Shown here one piece after another: positions 1 to 12,119 of a stretch of 64,000 nt of DNA (position 1 is the first letter of the stretch; each line of letters opens with the position of its first letter). Below the pieces are notes generated by a model. It worked only from the letters and a program-made list of their open reading frames with translations, was not told the origin of the DNA and searched no databases. The translations under genes were made by a program, and so were the position numbers. The stretch is taken from positions 204,053 through 268,052 of the forward strand of contig JACEEZ010000350.1 in assembly GCA_016584305.1 (NCBI GenBank). The letters are read 5' to 3'. Origin of the DNA: Chionoecetes opilio (lineage: Eukaryota > Arthropoda > Malacostraca > Decapoda > Majidae).

Positions 1-1690
1 AAAAAAAAAAAAAAAAAAAAGGGGGGGGGGAAAAAAGGGGGGGGAAAAAGGGGGGGGGGGGGTTTTTTTTAAAAAAAAGGGAAAATAAAAAGGAAAAAAC
101 CCCCCCCCCCCCCCCTTTTCCATCGCTAAATAATATCTCTTTCGGGGAAAAAAAAAAAAAATTTAAAAAAATTTAAAAAAAAAAATTTTTAAAAAAAAGG
201 GAAAATTTTTTTTTTTCCCCCTTTTTTCCCCTCTTTCCCCCCCCCCTTTTTTTTTTTTTCCCCCCCCCCCTTTTTTTTTTCCCCCCCCCCTTTTTTTTCT
301 CCCCCCCTCTTTCCCCCCTCCCCTTTTTTCCCCCCCCTCCTTTCCCTCTCTCTCCTTTTTTCCCCCCCCCCCTCCCCCCTTTTTTCCCTCTCTCCTTTTT
401 CTCTTTTTTACCCCCCCCTTTTCTTCCCCCCTTTTCCCCCTTTTTTAAAAGGCCCAAAGGGGGGGGGTTTTTTTTCCCCCTTTCCCCGGGGGGGTTCCCC
501 CCTTTTTTTTTGGGGGTTTTTGGGGGGGGTTTTTTTTTGGGGGGCCCCCTTTTTCCCCCAAAAATTTTTTTTTTCCCCCCCCCCCCCCAAATTTTTCCCC
601 AAAAGGGGGGGGGTTTTTCCCCCCCCCTTTCCCGGGGGCCCCCCCCCCCCCGGGGTTGGCCCCCCCCCCTTTTTTTTTTGGGTTGGGGGGCCCCCCCGGG
701 GTTTTTTTTTTGGGGAAATTTGGGGGGTTTTTTTTGGGTTTTTTTCCCCCCCCCCCTTTTTTTTAGGGGTTGGGTTTTTTCCCCCCCCCCCCGGGGGGTT
801 TTCCCCCCCTTTTTTTTTTTTTGGTTTTTTATTTTACCCCGGGGCCCCCCCCTTTTCTTTTTTTGGGGGGGGTTTTTTTTGGGGGGGGTTTGGGGGCCCC
901 CCTTTTTTTATTTTTTTTTTCCCCCCCCGGGCCCTTTAAAATTTTTTTTTTCCTTTTTTGGGAAAAAAAATTTTTTTTTTTTTTTTTCCAAAAAAATTTT
1001 TTTTTTTTTTAAATTGTTCCCCGGGGCCCCCCTTTTAAAGGGGGTTTTTTTGGGGGTTTTTTAAAAAAGGGGCCCTTTTTTGGGGGGGGTTTTTTTTCCC
1101 CCCCTTTTTTTTTTTTTTTTTTGGGGGGGTTTTTTTTTGGGGGGGGGAAACCCGGGGCCCCCCCCCCCCCCTTTTCCCCCCAAAAACCCACCCCCAACCC
1201 CCCCCCCCAAAACCCCCCCCCCCTTTTCCCCCCCCCCCCCCCCCCCCCGGTTAAACCCCCAAAACCCCCAAAACCCCCCTTTTTCCCTCCCAAGGGAAAC
1301 CCCGGTTTAAAACCCCCCCCCCTTTTCCCCCCCTTTTCCCCCTTTTTTTTAAACCCCCCCCCCCCTACCCCTTTTCCCCCCGGGGGGGGGTTTTTTTTCC
1401 CCCCCGGGGGGGGGGGGCCCCCCCCCCCATTTTTAAAAAAAAAAAAATAAACCCCCCCCCCCTTTCCCTTTTTCCCCCCTTTCCCCCCCCCCAATCCCCC
1501 CAATCCCCAAAAAACCCCCCACAAACCCCCCCCCCCCCCCCCCCAACCCCCCCCCCCCAAAAAAAAAACCCCCCCCCCCCCAACCCCCCCCCCCCCCCCC
1601 CCCCCCCCCCTTGGGGAAAAAAAAAATTTTTTTTTTTTTCCCCCCAAAAGGGAACCCCAAAAAAATTTTTAAAAAATTTTTTTTGTGGGT
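1..1690. other. homopolymer-run block, probable read or assembly artefact
   Basis: Almost the whole stretch is runs of one base, about 3 to 18 long, one after another, first A/G, then C/T, then G/T/C. Only a short piece near 119-147 and the sequence after about 1684 look like normal DNA. No known repeat family looks like this. The open frames are Pro/Gly/Phe/Lys strings and are not genes. A low-quality long-read end kept in the contig is the likeliest source. Confidence 0.8.
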
Positions 1691-1879
1691 GGAGATTTTT
1701 GTGGGTGGTTTTTATGGTAGAGAAGGTCCTGTTTTAACATGGATAAATAGTGGGAAGGAAAATTAGTTGCAACCAGCCAGCCCGGGATGACTTCTCAAGG
1801 GAGAAGCAAGGTACAATGAAGGTATGCACAATATTTACTGTGCATGTTTTTGCAGTAAGGAGCTGCAGTGTGGTGAAGT

Positions 1880-1943
1880 GTGGCTGGTGACGTAACAGTG
1901 GTGTGTGTGGTTGTGTGTGGGTGTGTGTGTGTGTGTGGTGTGT

Positions 1944-2028
<85 letters not shown>

Positions 2029-2265
2029 TTGTGTGTGTGTGTGGTGTGTGTGTGTGTGTGCAAGTGCGTAAGTTGAAATTCGTTCCACCGTATGAAATCA
2101 CTATATTACTACAGACAAGTAACTTACTCCACCACACACCAAAACACATCACACACACCACACACATACATACACATACATACAACACACACAACACACA
2201 TACCACACACACACACACATACACATACCATACCACACACATACACACACACATACACACACACG
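1880..2265. repeat. TG then CA dinucleotide microsatellites
   Basis: A (TG)n array with GGTG interruptions spans about 1899-2062. After roughly 70 bases of unique sequence an imperfect (CA)n array spans about 2135-2265. The second array directly abuts the 5' end of a SINE. Confidence 0.9.
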
Positions 2266-2545
2266 GGTACTCCTAGTGTAAGGGAAGCCCACGCTCGGTT
2301 CAAAAAACCGAGAAGTCCGGGTTCGATCCCCGGACGGAGCGGAAACAGAATGGGCTGTTACCTTAAAAAACCCGAGCCCTGTCCACCTAGCAGTGAATGG
2401 GTACGGGTGTAACGGGTTTGTGACCTGCTCTCCGGGGTGGTGGCTTCGGCCAACACTAAGCACTAAGGAGAATGATAAAAAATGTTGATATGGAGACGGG
2501 GCCATACAAAGCGTCTGCTCAGGCCTTGTAAATACAAACTAGACG
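2266..2545 (+). mobile_element. tRNA-Val-derived SINE, copy 1
   Basis: The head has a tRNA-like fold with a B box (GGTTCGATCCC, near 2322) and a degraded A box. The body carries the pieces shared by all five copies: a CCCGAGCCC segment, GTCCACC.AGCAGTGAATGGG, and GGAGACGGGGCC. The tail ends in a TACAAACTAGACGA-type sequence. CA repeats flank it on both sides. The anticodon arm is damaged in this copy, so it is not a working tRNA gene. Confidence 0.8.
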
Positions 2546-2598
2546 AAAACACACACAACACACACACAACACCAAACACACGCATACACACACCCATC

Positions 2599-2629
<31 letters not shown>

Positions 2630-2701
2630 ACACACACACACACAACACACACACACACCACACACACACAACACACACACACACACACACACACACACCA
2701 C

Positions 2702-2749
<48 letters not shown>

Positions 2750-2762
2750 ACACACACACAAT
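2546..2762. repeat. CA dinucleotide microsatellite
   Basis: A nearly pure (CA)n array of about 200 bases directly follows the SINE tail. Confidence 0.9.
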
Positions 2763-3555
2763 TGATAGTAAAGTTATAGTAAATAGATTAACGATCATTC
2801 CTAAAAAGAGATGGAGAACCAAAATATACTTCATGGAAATCACCTTAATTACTTAATCAATTCTCCTTCTATTCTATGTATTTACCTCCTCCAAGCCCCA
2901 CTGAAACTGAAAGGATATCTACATGCCCTTAAGCGGAGTGCTACGGATTTCAAGAGTAACGATGAAAAAACTAAACTTACAATTCTCTGTGAAGATGTGT
3001 ATACTTTCCCTATCCAATGACCTAACATTCCCCAAATTTCATGTCTTTATGTCTATAGTTTTTGTGTGGTGAATTTTTATGTGTGAAAAAAGTGAAAATT
3101 TCACGATTTTCAAAAAAAAAAAAAAAAAAAATATATTGCTCACACATTCAACTTCTAGCATGGAAAGTGAAAGGTGTGAGTCAGGACAACACTTTCCGTA
3201 TGAAGATTTTACAATTATCTTCTATCTTTTTTTAAATTATTTTTTTACTGATAGATGTAAAAAAAAAATGGCAAAACACGGCAAAAAACAGGTTGAAAAA
3301 ATATACAGGAGTTATGGTTAATAATATTTATTTTTGCAATACGGAATATCATGGCACACTTTCTCTCAAAATAAAACAAACAGAAATAAAATAGCATAGG
3401 AAAATGGTGGAGATTTTAGCTCCGAAAGAACAAAAACTTAAACTTCCGGAGGGGCGATTTAAAGTTTCGCGAGGCATTTTTAAAATGAACCATGGCCTAT
3501 ATTCGTCCCTTCACCCTCTAGTTTCTTTGTTTTGTTCTTCAAACGATTCCTTTCA
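2763..3555. other. AT-rich stretch without a recognised gene
   Basis: The stretch contains an A20-class run near 3112-3131 and short open frames with no recognisable domain. It lies next to the 3' end of the decayed Mutator-like transposase and may hold its non-coding end. I saw no convincing terminal inverted repeat. Confidence 0.5.
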
Positions 3556-3559
3556 CGAA

Positions 3560-5356
3560 TTTGGTCGATATCTTTTCATGTAAGACTCCTGCAGCCATGT
3601 GAAGGGTTCCCAAACTCGGGCACCATAAACCCCTCCCTGTACCCAACATGTAGTCGAGCACTGCTTGTCCACTGAAAAGTCTAGAATGTTTTTATTAGCA
3701 TTTTGTACTGGAGCAAAATCTCCAAAATACGAGAGGTGTAAATGTTCATTTTGGGTTTTGCGTTTTACCTAACAAACATGCTTTCAATATTTGTCTGTAG
3801 TTAGCCTCTTATATTCAGCCCACACTTTTGGCGCATTTCTGACGGCAATACAAAGTGTACTCTCATATTTTGTGTGATGGGGGAGTCTTCTTATTTGCGA
3901 TGGCACTTTGTTGATAGCAGTAGCTCTCGGTAGACTTGGGGCACAGTTGGTGTTGAGGGTTTTCATCACTTGATGAGCAATGAAGGAATGAGGCATAAAT
4001 TTTCATTCCTCATGTCCTTCACGCTCCCTCCCACATGACGTCTGATTGCCGCACTGTAGTATTTTTGCAATTTTCCTATCAAAATCAGTCGTTTTCACTT
4101 TCCCTCCCATCACTTATCAAACCTTCTTGTTTTTCGTGTTTTTGCTCTTTGTCTCGGTTACCACTTGTTCCCTCACTTTTCTCAACGCTGTTCATAATCT
4201 TTCCCAACATGATTTATGCACTCCCCTTTTTCTATACTAACACCATTATAGGGGCCTTTATATTGTTCAATGCACATAGAGCGGTATAGGCAGAAACTGT
4301 CACCGTCGGAAAATAAACACTTGTGTTATCGTAGGTTGTAGGTCAAGCTTCTCCCAAACACTCTCAGTGGCCGCAGCTGTCTCACATGCCACCAGAACTC
4401 CCGTCGTAGTTTTTCTGGCATTCTTGTTTGTTGTCCTTTCTTCCACTCTTCCATATCCTTTTACTAATTTTGGTATTCTCCTTCTTGTGCACTTTCACAG
4501 AACTTGCTGACAGTTTCGAAATCAATTACACAACCTGTGTGCTGCCTCGACTACTGCACCCACAGCAAGTTTACTCGTGTGGCCTCGTTTTTGCCAACTC
4601 CCACGTATATGACCTTTATATTATAAATACCGTCTTGATCTGGTGTTGTTAGTGTCTTTCACAGCATCCCTGGTCTTTTCCATCACCTCTTTTGCCTTCT
4701 GTTCTGTCTTCTGTAGAATATGCCTCCTGCGTGTCTGGTACTTGGCAAATTAAACGGGGGTCATACTCATGTTGCTGATGGATGTTTGTTGTAGGAAGTG
4801 AAACCTAATCCAACTTCCCATGGTTGAGTACACCAACGTGTTCGTAATTGGCGGTGTCATCAACCTTGCCGTCGCCACATTCGTTCCCGCAGTCCTCACA
4901 TTTCAGGTGGAGTTTAAAATCCAAGGATTTGTTTACAAACTGGACCTTTAAACTTTGCCCATAACATGGGCTGCACGCAACGTTGGTGAAAAGTTCTCGT
5001 AGGTAGCTTTGCTTCAATATGATGTTCTCATCATTGATGGGAACAATGTCTGCAGCTGTTTTTCCCACCTCCAACTTCCTTTTCTTGGCAGATGAAAGGT
5101 GAGCAGTGGTGTGTGGAGGTACAAGGGGGTGGAGTGTGGCTGGCTGTGCGTTGCTGGTGGACGTGTAGGCTGCTCCCTCTCCTCTCCCTTTCTCTCTCTT
5201 CTGCTTCCTTTTCTTTGCTTCTACAGCTTTCTTTATGTTCTTTATGTTCTGTAGTTTAGATCTCGTCACTCTTCCATGTTTTAACAAGTGTAGGGGCAAC
5301 AATAAGGGCAAACAATGGGTCAAGGTCGAAGGTGGCAGGGAGAAACGTCCTTCCAC
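3560..5356 (-). pseudogene. Mutator-like transposase pseudogene
   Basis: The longest intact part, 5356-4805, has a basic leader (KKRKQKREKGRG) followed by a segment with paired cysteines (CSPCYG, CEDCGNEC). Downstream, in changing minus-strand frames, come landmarks in the order I know from the animal Mutator-like transposase family: SWQKRGHTSK near 4600, CVIDFETVSKFC near 4510, NYDGSSGGM near 4400, FSDGDS near 4300, and ACLLGKTQN near 3760. The family normally has DGTW or DGSW before QKRG. Here the Asp is Arg (HIRGSW), so one expected acidic residue is lost. At least five frame changes and several stops show a dead copy. The order of motifs makes the family call fairly safe. The class name rests on remembered family features, not a search. 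Confidence 0.65.
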
Positions 5357-5655
5357 CTTGGACTCTATGAAGGCACTGAGCGTGTGAGAGGGTGGCTTGG
5401 TGTATATGAGCGCGTGGACACGATGCCAGACACCTCCAGAACCATATTACAGCAAAACAAAATCAATTCTATCAAAATTTTGAGTACAGTAACCATTCAA
5501 AAATAGTTTTTGACGCATCAAGGGTTGCCAGATGTTGCAATTATTATATTTATTTTATTATATATAAAAAAATTGAAACGTGATACAGCCACAAATTTGT
5601 GGAAGTGTAGTTATCGTACTTTGGCACCTTTTGGCATCAAAACATGAAATTTGGT
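5357..5655. other. no gene seen
   Basis: AT-rich spacer between the transposase pseudogene and the LINE. No tandem repeat, tRNA-like head or terminal repeat is evident. Confidence 0.4.
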
Positions 5656-5659
5656 AATG

Positions 5660-7187
5660 TACGATGAATTTCGTCATTTTCACCATGGTCACTCCCTTAA
5701 AACTAGCACACCCGGAATTGACGATGTGTCACCAAGAATACTAAAACACACATCAACTATATTGTCAACCACACTGACTCACATAATCAACCTCTCATTA
5801 AGAAGAGGAATTTTCCCCGACAGATTAAATAAGGCCAAAGTGATTCCAATATACAAATCGGGCAGTAATAATGACATTAACAATTTTCGCCCCATTTCCA
5901 TACTACCAGCTTCCAGCAAAATATTCGAAAAAGTCATTGCAACCCGTTTGATTAATTACTTAGAAAATAATCAATTACTTTCTAAATACCAACATGGTTT
6001 TCGGGCACATCATTCAACAGAGTCAGGAATAATACAATTCACAAATAGTGTCTACAAGTACTTGGAAAAAAAACATCATGAAGTCGGGCTATTTCTCGAC
6101 TTATCAAAGGCCTTTGACTCTTTAAACCATCGTATATTGCGGGATAAACTTGAACATAATGGCATTAGAGGTGTACCACTGCAACTTTTTGAAAGCTATT
6201 TAAGCAATAGGTCACAGTCAGTGTATTGTAATGGTAATTAATATTATTCAAAAACTATAACCACAGGAGTACCCCAAGGATCTATTCAAGGAGCATTACT
6301 TTTTCTTGTTTACATAAATGATATTGCAAATACTAGTTCCAAGCTCAAATATACTATATATGCTGATGATACCAACTTGCTATTAGCGGATAAGGATATA
6401 CTATATTTACACAGAAGTTTACCTATAGAACTATAATTAATTAATCAATGGATAAAAATTAGCAAATTAAAACTTAATACTTCCAAAACTAACTATATCC
6501 TCTTTCAAAATCGTTCCTTAAACAATCATCTCCCTCCACTGTTCTTAGAGGGTGAAATTATTAAAAGTGTAACTCATACAAAATTCCTTGGGATCCATAT
6601 CGATGAAAATTTGAATTGGAGCTTGCAGATAAATTATGTATATTCCAAACTATCCCGAATGTGTGGCATTTTATATAAGGTACGTAATCACCTCACAATC
6701 GAAGCTATGATCAGTATATACTACACGTTGTGTTACCCTCACCTTATGTATTGTGTGTCAGTATGGGCATGTACTTGGCCCTCCTTCATTAGCAAATTTA
6801 AAATAGCACAAAACAAAATTTTGAGATGTATATTTCATTTGGGTAAATTTGATTCTACAGCCAATATATTCTCAGAACACAAGCTTCTAAATTTTTACTC
6901 TATCCATAAATGCTTTCTTCTACTATACATTTTTAAAAGTATTACAAACAGAAAGGAAACTTCCATTTTTAACTTACAAGAAACCATTTCACAGCACTAG
7001 AAATAATAATGTTAATTTAGTTGGTCCGCCATATCGAACAACTCTCTTCAGGAACAGCATCTTTTATTTTTGTCCTCAATTATGGAATACTTTACCAACT
7101 GACTTGAAAACTCTGTGTAATTCAGGTAGTATTCATCAATTTAAATAAAAAATAAAAAAGTATCTATTTACGCAACAAAATTTGTAG
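5660..7187 (+). pseudogene. LINE reverse transcriptase, 5'-truncated (jockey/CR1-like)
   Basis: A non-LTR retrotransposon RT that would copy element RNA at a nicked target. The open part 5651-6241 starts near TPGIDDVSPRILKH and includes NFRPISILPASSKIFEK and FLDLSKAFDSLNH. The same frame continues past a TAA at 6239-6241 with GVPQGSIQGALLFLVYINDI and the catalytic box YADDTNLLL near 6360. It passes a second stop near 6434, then the C-terminal thumb (YPHLMYCVSVW). A frame change near 6970 leads into PQLWNTLP and a basic tail ending at 7187, with another stop at 7146-7148. The endonuclease and ORF1 are absent, so the copy is truncated at its 5' end. The catalytic Asp pair is kept. The clade is uncertain. 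Confidence 0.85.
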
Positions 7188-7435
7188 AAATATCACTCAA
7201 TAAATAATGTAGTTCATGAATGTAGGTCAAAGTTCATGAATCAGTTTTTCTTTCTCTTGTATACTGATGTATACTATAATGTATATTTGATGCTCCTCAG
7301 CTAAATTGTATTTTTGTTATAGAAATATATCTGTCAAAGAGCCTTGGCTCGACAGATTCATTCCAATATTTATTTAAATTGTTATGTATGTAAGTATATA
7401 ATTGCTATGGAAATAAAACTTACTTACTTACTTAC

Positions 7436-7440
<5 letters not shown>
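7188..7440 (+). mobile_element. 3' UTR and ACTT tail of the LINE
   Basis: An AT-rich non-coding stretch ends in AATAAAACTT followed by about four ACTT units (about 7420-7440), then a CA array. Short tandem 3' tails instead of poly-A are typical of several LINE clades, which supports a target-primed insertion ending here. Confidence 0.65.
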
Positions 7441-7497
<57 letters not shown>

Positions 7498-7590
7498 ACA
7501 CACACACGCATACACACACACACCCGCATACAACACACACACACACACACATCCACAAACACACACACACATACACACACACACACAATG
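7440..7590. repeat. CA dinucleotide microsatellite
   Basis: (CA)n with a few CG, TA and CC interruptions, starting at the LINE tail. Confidence 0.9.
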
Positions 7591-8988
7591 GCCAGGCTAC
7601 CACACTGATCCCTGGAGATTGGGGACTCATAACTAAATTTATCCTCAAGTGTTTCCTGAGCTGTTTTATGTTTTTGTGGAGGTGTCGCGAGGCACGTCTG
7701 GGAGCGCGGGGCTTGATCGGTGCGCTGAAGTGTTAATTCGACTGAAGGAGGAGAAGAAGAAGGAAAAGGAGGGGGAGGAGGAGGAGGAGGAGGAGGAGGA
7801 GGAGGAGGAGGAAGAGGAATACAAAGGAATACAAAGGAAACACAAACAGCAACAGACCGATAGGTCCTTACAAGACTGTTTGCTTTAACTACACTACACT
7901 AACTAGATAATAAGAGAGAAAGGATAGGAAGTAGAAGGCTCCTCCTCACCCACCCATCCCTCCAGCCGAAGCTGGCCGGAAAAGAAGTGATACCATGCAA
8001 TATAGAAAAACTGCATGGAATTTGTGAGGAAAGTTGAAAGTTGTAATCTATGGCTAACTACTACTAGTTTGTGGGGGTAGGTTTAGTGCTTGATAGATAG
8101 GTCATGTTATGTGTGTTTTGTAATGGTGTGAACACAGTGTGGAGGTTCAAGGGTGGTGCAGCAGCCTTGCCTGGCGCTTTCTTGGGAGGCAGCAGTCAAT
8201 CAGGCCCCAGCTCCGTTCAATCCACTGCGGATTTGTGTACTTTCCATGTAAAAGGAGGAGGAGGAGGAGGAGGAGGAGGAGGAGGAGGATACAAAACAAG
8301 GGAATGAGTCAGGCAACTAATGTTTCGCCCTTTTTTTGAGAGAGAGAGTTCACCGAAAAAATTTCTTAAACATGCCTTCATGAGCGAATTGAATCACCTA
8401 CAATTTTAATTTCAGACAAGTTTCACGAATTTCTAAATATAAGGCATACATATTTTCCGTCCAGAAGGCCGTAAAAAATGAACTTTAAATTGTTAGCGAT
8501 CAGTTTTTGCCAGTTTACTACGCACCTATTTGTCCTAGAGGCAAAATGCATATAAGCAAAGTTGTTAGCCTTGATCATTTCTAGCCTATGCTACACTCAG
8601 TATTTCATTAACTGTTTCTAATATATGATTAATAAAATGATAATAAAATGATTTTAGTATATCTCATAGGTACGGTCGTTGCCTTCCTAAACTTTACTAC
8701 TCTATACAAACTTTGCGTGCGCCTCATAATTTTTGAGTTGTAAAAAAAACCAAAAAGATTCCAAGGGAAGTTTGCAATTTCCTGCGAATTTGAGTCATGT
8801 TGAACAAGAATCTTGCGTTCGTTTTGTGATGACTATAATGCTAAACCCTGTTGTAACCAATGTTCTCTTATAAAACAATCTTTTTTCTTTCTTTCATTCT
8901 TTGCCTTACTTTTGTGACTGCTTTATGTTATTGCTCACAGAAACCTTCCCTATTAATTGTGTGTGTGTGTGGTCTGTGTGTGTGTGTG

Positions 8989-9026
<38 letters not shown>

Positions 9027-9300
9027 TTGTCTCTCTGCCTATCTGCCTGCCTTTCTGTATGTCTGTCTGTCTCCTTATGTACTCCTAAAACTCAATATAT
9101 ACTTAGCAAAATATAAATAAAGACAAATAATGCGACGGCGAAAAATATGCCATAAAATGTATCAATATTGCAGAGAACTTCATAAATTTTATCACAGATG
9201 TATACAAACCCACGTCAAGGTTTAGTTAGCATTGCATAAGTATGACCTGAGGGCGAGTGGTGACCTGGCTTATGTAAAGAGGTCAAGGCAACTAATGATG
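7591..9300. other. intergenic, GGA and TG microsatellites
   Basis: It holds a (GGA)n array at about 7767-7815, a second (GGA)n at about 8252-8290 and (TG)n at about 8959-9024. Between them is AT-rich unique sequence with no domain I recognise. The Glu- and Gly-rich frames here are translations of the GGA arrays. Confidence 0.6.
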
Positions 9301-10585
9301 ATACTGTTGTGTTACAATTGTCTTTATGTTATCGCACTCTAGCTTTCCTATCTCATTCTGCTCACTTTATCTCTCCTCTTCCTCCTTGTTCTGGTCTTTC
9401 TTTCATTCACCTCTTTCTCTATCTCTTGTTCGATCTTCATCTTGTTAGTCCTCAATCTCTTCTGCTTGCTCCTCCTCCTCCATTTCTTCAAGTTCTTCTT
9501 TTATCATTCCATATCCACATTTTCTCCTCATTCGCCTCGCTCTACTTCTTATCTTCCTTGTTCTGTTCTTTCTTTCATCCTCCACCTCCTACTACTCCTC
9601 CTCCATCGCTTCATCTATTTTTTAGTCCTCCATCACTTTATTTTCTTCTTTTTACCGTTCAATATCCTCCTGTTCCTCTCCTTATTCCCTTCGCTTTATC
9701 TCTCCTTCTTGTTCTAGACTTTCTATTATCCTCCTATTTCTTCATCTTCTTTTTAGTCATCATCCCCACCTCCCCCTCTTCCTCCTCCTCTTCATCTTCT
9801 TCCTCCTCCTCCACTCAAACACGAACCAGGCGTCGGTTGAGGATATAAAAACACGTCAAGTTATCAAAGATACAATTTTTCTCACAGTGTTGCGCCCTTC
9901 CCTTCCTTCCCTCCCAGGCGGCGCGGGAGGCAGCGGGGAGGAGAGCAACACCTGTCCTTGATAACCCCTTCGCTCCCTCGCCCCCTTGCCCCCTCTCCCC
10001 CTGCCCCCTGCCCCCCAGAGCAGTCCAGGTGTATCGCGCCTTACACAGCAGACTTAACTTTTGTTTCTTAAATACTTTCATGACTAGTGTGATATTTGGT
10101 GCATTTAGGGCTGAGACTATTACATTTAAGACGTTTGTTTCACCTTTTAAAATATTCGCTTCCTAAGAATATGCAATTATTGCATGCAATTTTAATCTTT
10201 CAATTTGTTCTGCTCTTAAGACAGTCAACCTTTAATATAACCCATTAATATAACCCTTTAGGATAACATTAAGTATGACCTTTAGTATAAACTTTAGTAT
10301 AATAAATACATATGACATGTCTATAGGCTAGGCACACACACAAACCCATACAGTGTGTACATACATACAAAAATCAATTAACACGTTAGATATGGCTTCC
10401 AATGCAATACTTCAATACCCTTGACCACCGCACTGGGGGGAGGGAAGGGGGGCAGATGAGTTACAATTCAATTAGTAACTCTAGTGTACATGTACATGAG
10501 CGAATAAACACACAACAGGCAACAGAATACTCACACAATCAATTTTTAGTTTTTTTTGTATTGCCATTAAGTTCACACGTAATAT
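9301..10585. other. pyrimidine-rich tract and unique AT-rich DNA
   Basis: 9330-9830 is strongly C/T-biased on the plus strand and ends in TCC triplets. Its open frames are Leu/Ser/Phe strings. 9890-10030 is GC-rich with CCCTCGCCCC-type runs. 10080-10585 is AT-rich. No gene is seen. Confidence 0.5.
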
Positions 10586-10589
10586 AAAC

Positions 10590-11040
10590 ATATTTGCTCT
10601 TCAGTTGCTTGCTCTCTACAGGGGCCCTATCCGCCCATGTATGGAGTATATCTCACATGTTTGGGGAGGATCCACTCATACAGATCTCCTAAGCAGGGTT
10701 GAGTCAAAAACTGTTCGTCTTATCAACTCCCCTCCTCTGACTGACTGTCTTCAATCTTTAAATCACCGCCGCAATGTTGCTTCTCTTGCTATCTTCTACC
10801 GTTATGTTCATGCTCATTGTTCTTCTGAACTTGCTAACTGCATGCCTTCCCCCCCCTCCCGCGGCCTAGCTGCACAAGACTTTATATTAATTCTCATCCC
10901 TATTCTGTCCATCTCCCTAATGCAAGAATTAACTAGTATCTTCACTCTGTCATCCCCTTTACTAGTAAACTCTCTTTCTGTTTCTATTTTTCCTCCTTTC
11001 TACGACTGAAATCTTTGCAGGAAAGGATAAGATAAGATAC
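10590..11040 (+). pseudogene. LINE RT C-terminal fragment (jockey-like)
   Basis: Only the last part of a non-LTR RT remains, starting at LLALYRGPIRPCMEYISHVWGGS. This matches the usual thumb region (RPCLEY..HVWGG) and is followed by VESKTVRLI and RRNVASLAIFYRYVHAHCSSELA. After LAAQDF the coding sense moves to another frame (SHPYSVHLPNARIN near 10890). This is a 5'-truncated and frameshifted insertion with no catalytic domain. Confidence 0.75.
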
Positions 11041-11084
11041 TTTGATCCTATCTAGACACCTTGCAAGTATCAACTACAAGGTTA

Positions 11085-11270
11085 TTGACTATACAAAGCG
11101 CCACCACGCCAGGACGAACTTGGTGGGCTCGAACCGCTGACCGAATGTAGGGACTCTGCACGCATGTCCGTGACTCTACCAACCGCGCCATCAAGGAAGC
11201 TAGAGAGACAAGGAAGTCTTTGTGCAATAGGGCCAGGTGAGGCCAGATTTCCTGCCCTGTTTTCCATCTA
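11085..11270 (-). mobile_element. tRNA-derived SINE-like element, family 3
   Basis: On the minus strand the sequence has an A-box-like TGGCGCGGTTGGTAGAG near 11180 and a B-box-like GGTTCGAGCCC near 11130, spaced as in a tRNA. The rest of the cloverleaf is weak and the anticodon arm cannot be fixed. It sits about 110 bases upstream of the THAP gene start codon, in the opposite direction. Confidence 0.6.
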
Positions 11271-11376
11271 GATGGCAGTAGCGTCGGCGGTGAGCGTCGT
11301 CTACAACGGAGCGCTGTCAGCGCACAGGTGGCGGTACATGTAAACAAACACTCATTGGCCAGACAACACCGTAGCA

Positions 11377-11477
11377 ATGCCGCCTACGATTTCCCGAAAT
11401 GAGTGTTGTGTTTGTGGCAGGAGGAGGGCTGCACTTCACGGAACAAGACTTCATTTATTTCCCAAGCATTCTAGGAG
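11377..11477 (+). CDS. THAP-domain gene, exon 1
   Basis: The start codon at 11377 (context gtagcaATGc) opens with MPPTISRNECCVCGRRR, then LHLFPK. This is the first half of a THAP zinc finger, the C2CH DNA-binding domain shared by THAP proteins and P-element transposases. Cys10/11 and Cys13 would be the first metal ligands. The Phe-Pro of LHLFPK is a family landmark. The exon ends after two bases of an Arg codon at the donor GTTAGT (11478). The upstream sequence is GC-rich and plausible as a 5' UTR. An open frame continues past the donor but has no THAP match, while exon 2 completes the domain exactly. The product would act in the nucleus as a DNA-binding protein; its target is unknown. Confidence 0.7.
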
Positions 11478-12119
11478 GTTAGTAACCATGAGTGAATTGA
11501 ATTTGTATCTAAAAATGACAATACTGATGTTGTCTCAGTCCCGGGATGATCAGCTGGCAAGTATATTTACTTCTACCGTATTCACCATTCTACAGGGGGC
11601 TAGCAAGCCTGTAGATCAAATATATTTGCACATTAAATATGATATTGATCGTGAGTTGAAGGTTATTGTTAGAGGTCCGATTCTCTCATGAACCATCGGT
11701 AAATATTCGGTAAACCGCACAGGTATACCACGCTGACTAGCTACCCCGCCCGGATAGCTACCCTGCCACGACTACGCACGTGCGGCAGATAACGTCACAC
11801 AAATAAAATTTCAGATAAATTAAAAACACGTCAAAACTATTATGAAAAACTAAGTTTCGTCCTCGAAGACAGTGATGCCAAGAAACTAATATTTTGCACT
11901 TAATGACTAAACCTTTTAAAATAACTAACCCTAACCTACGTATTTTTACCAAGGTATTAATGCGTTAATAATGTTTTGGTATATTCAAAGAGTATTTTTG
12001 GTTGAAAATTGCACTGAAATAATAATATTGATTTCCATACTTAATCTACATCTTCTCCATGACTATTCTAATGCTATGCTTTTGTCATGTCATTATGCTT
12101 AAAACCAATATAATTGCAG

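Noticed and set aside
173..1660. Several open frames rich in Gly, Pro, Phe and Lys
   Set aside because: They are translations of homopolymer runs and open in several frames on both strands.
1734..2843. Long His/Thr and Cys/Val frames on both strands
   Set aside because: Translations of CA/TG arrays. No non-repeat part with a domain.
9309..9848. 179-codon Leu/Ser/Phe frame as a membrane protein
   Set aside because: Compositional effect of a C/T-rich tract. Parallel frames are also open.
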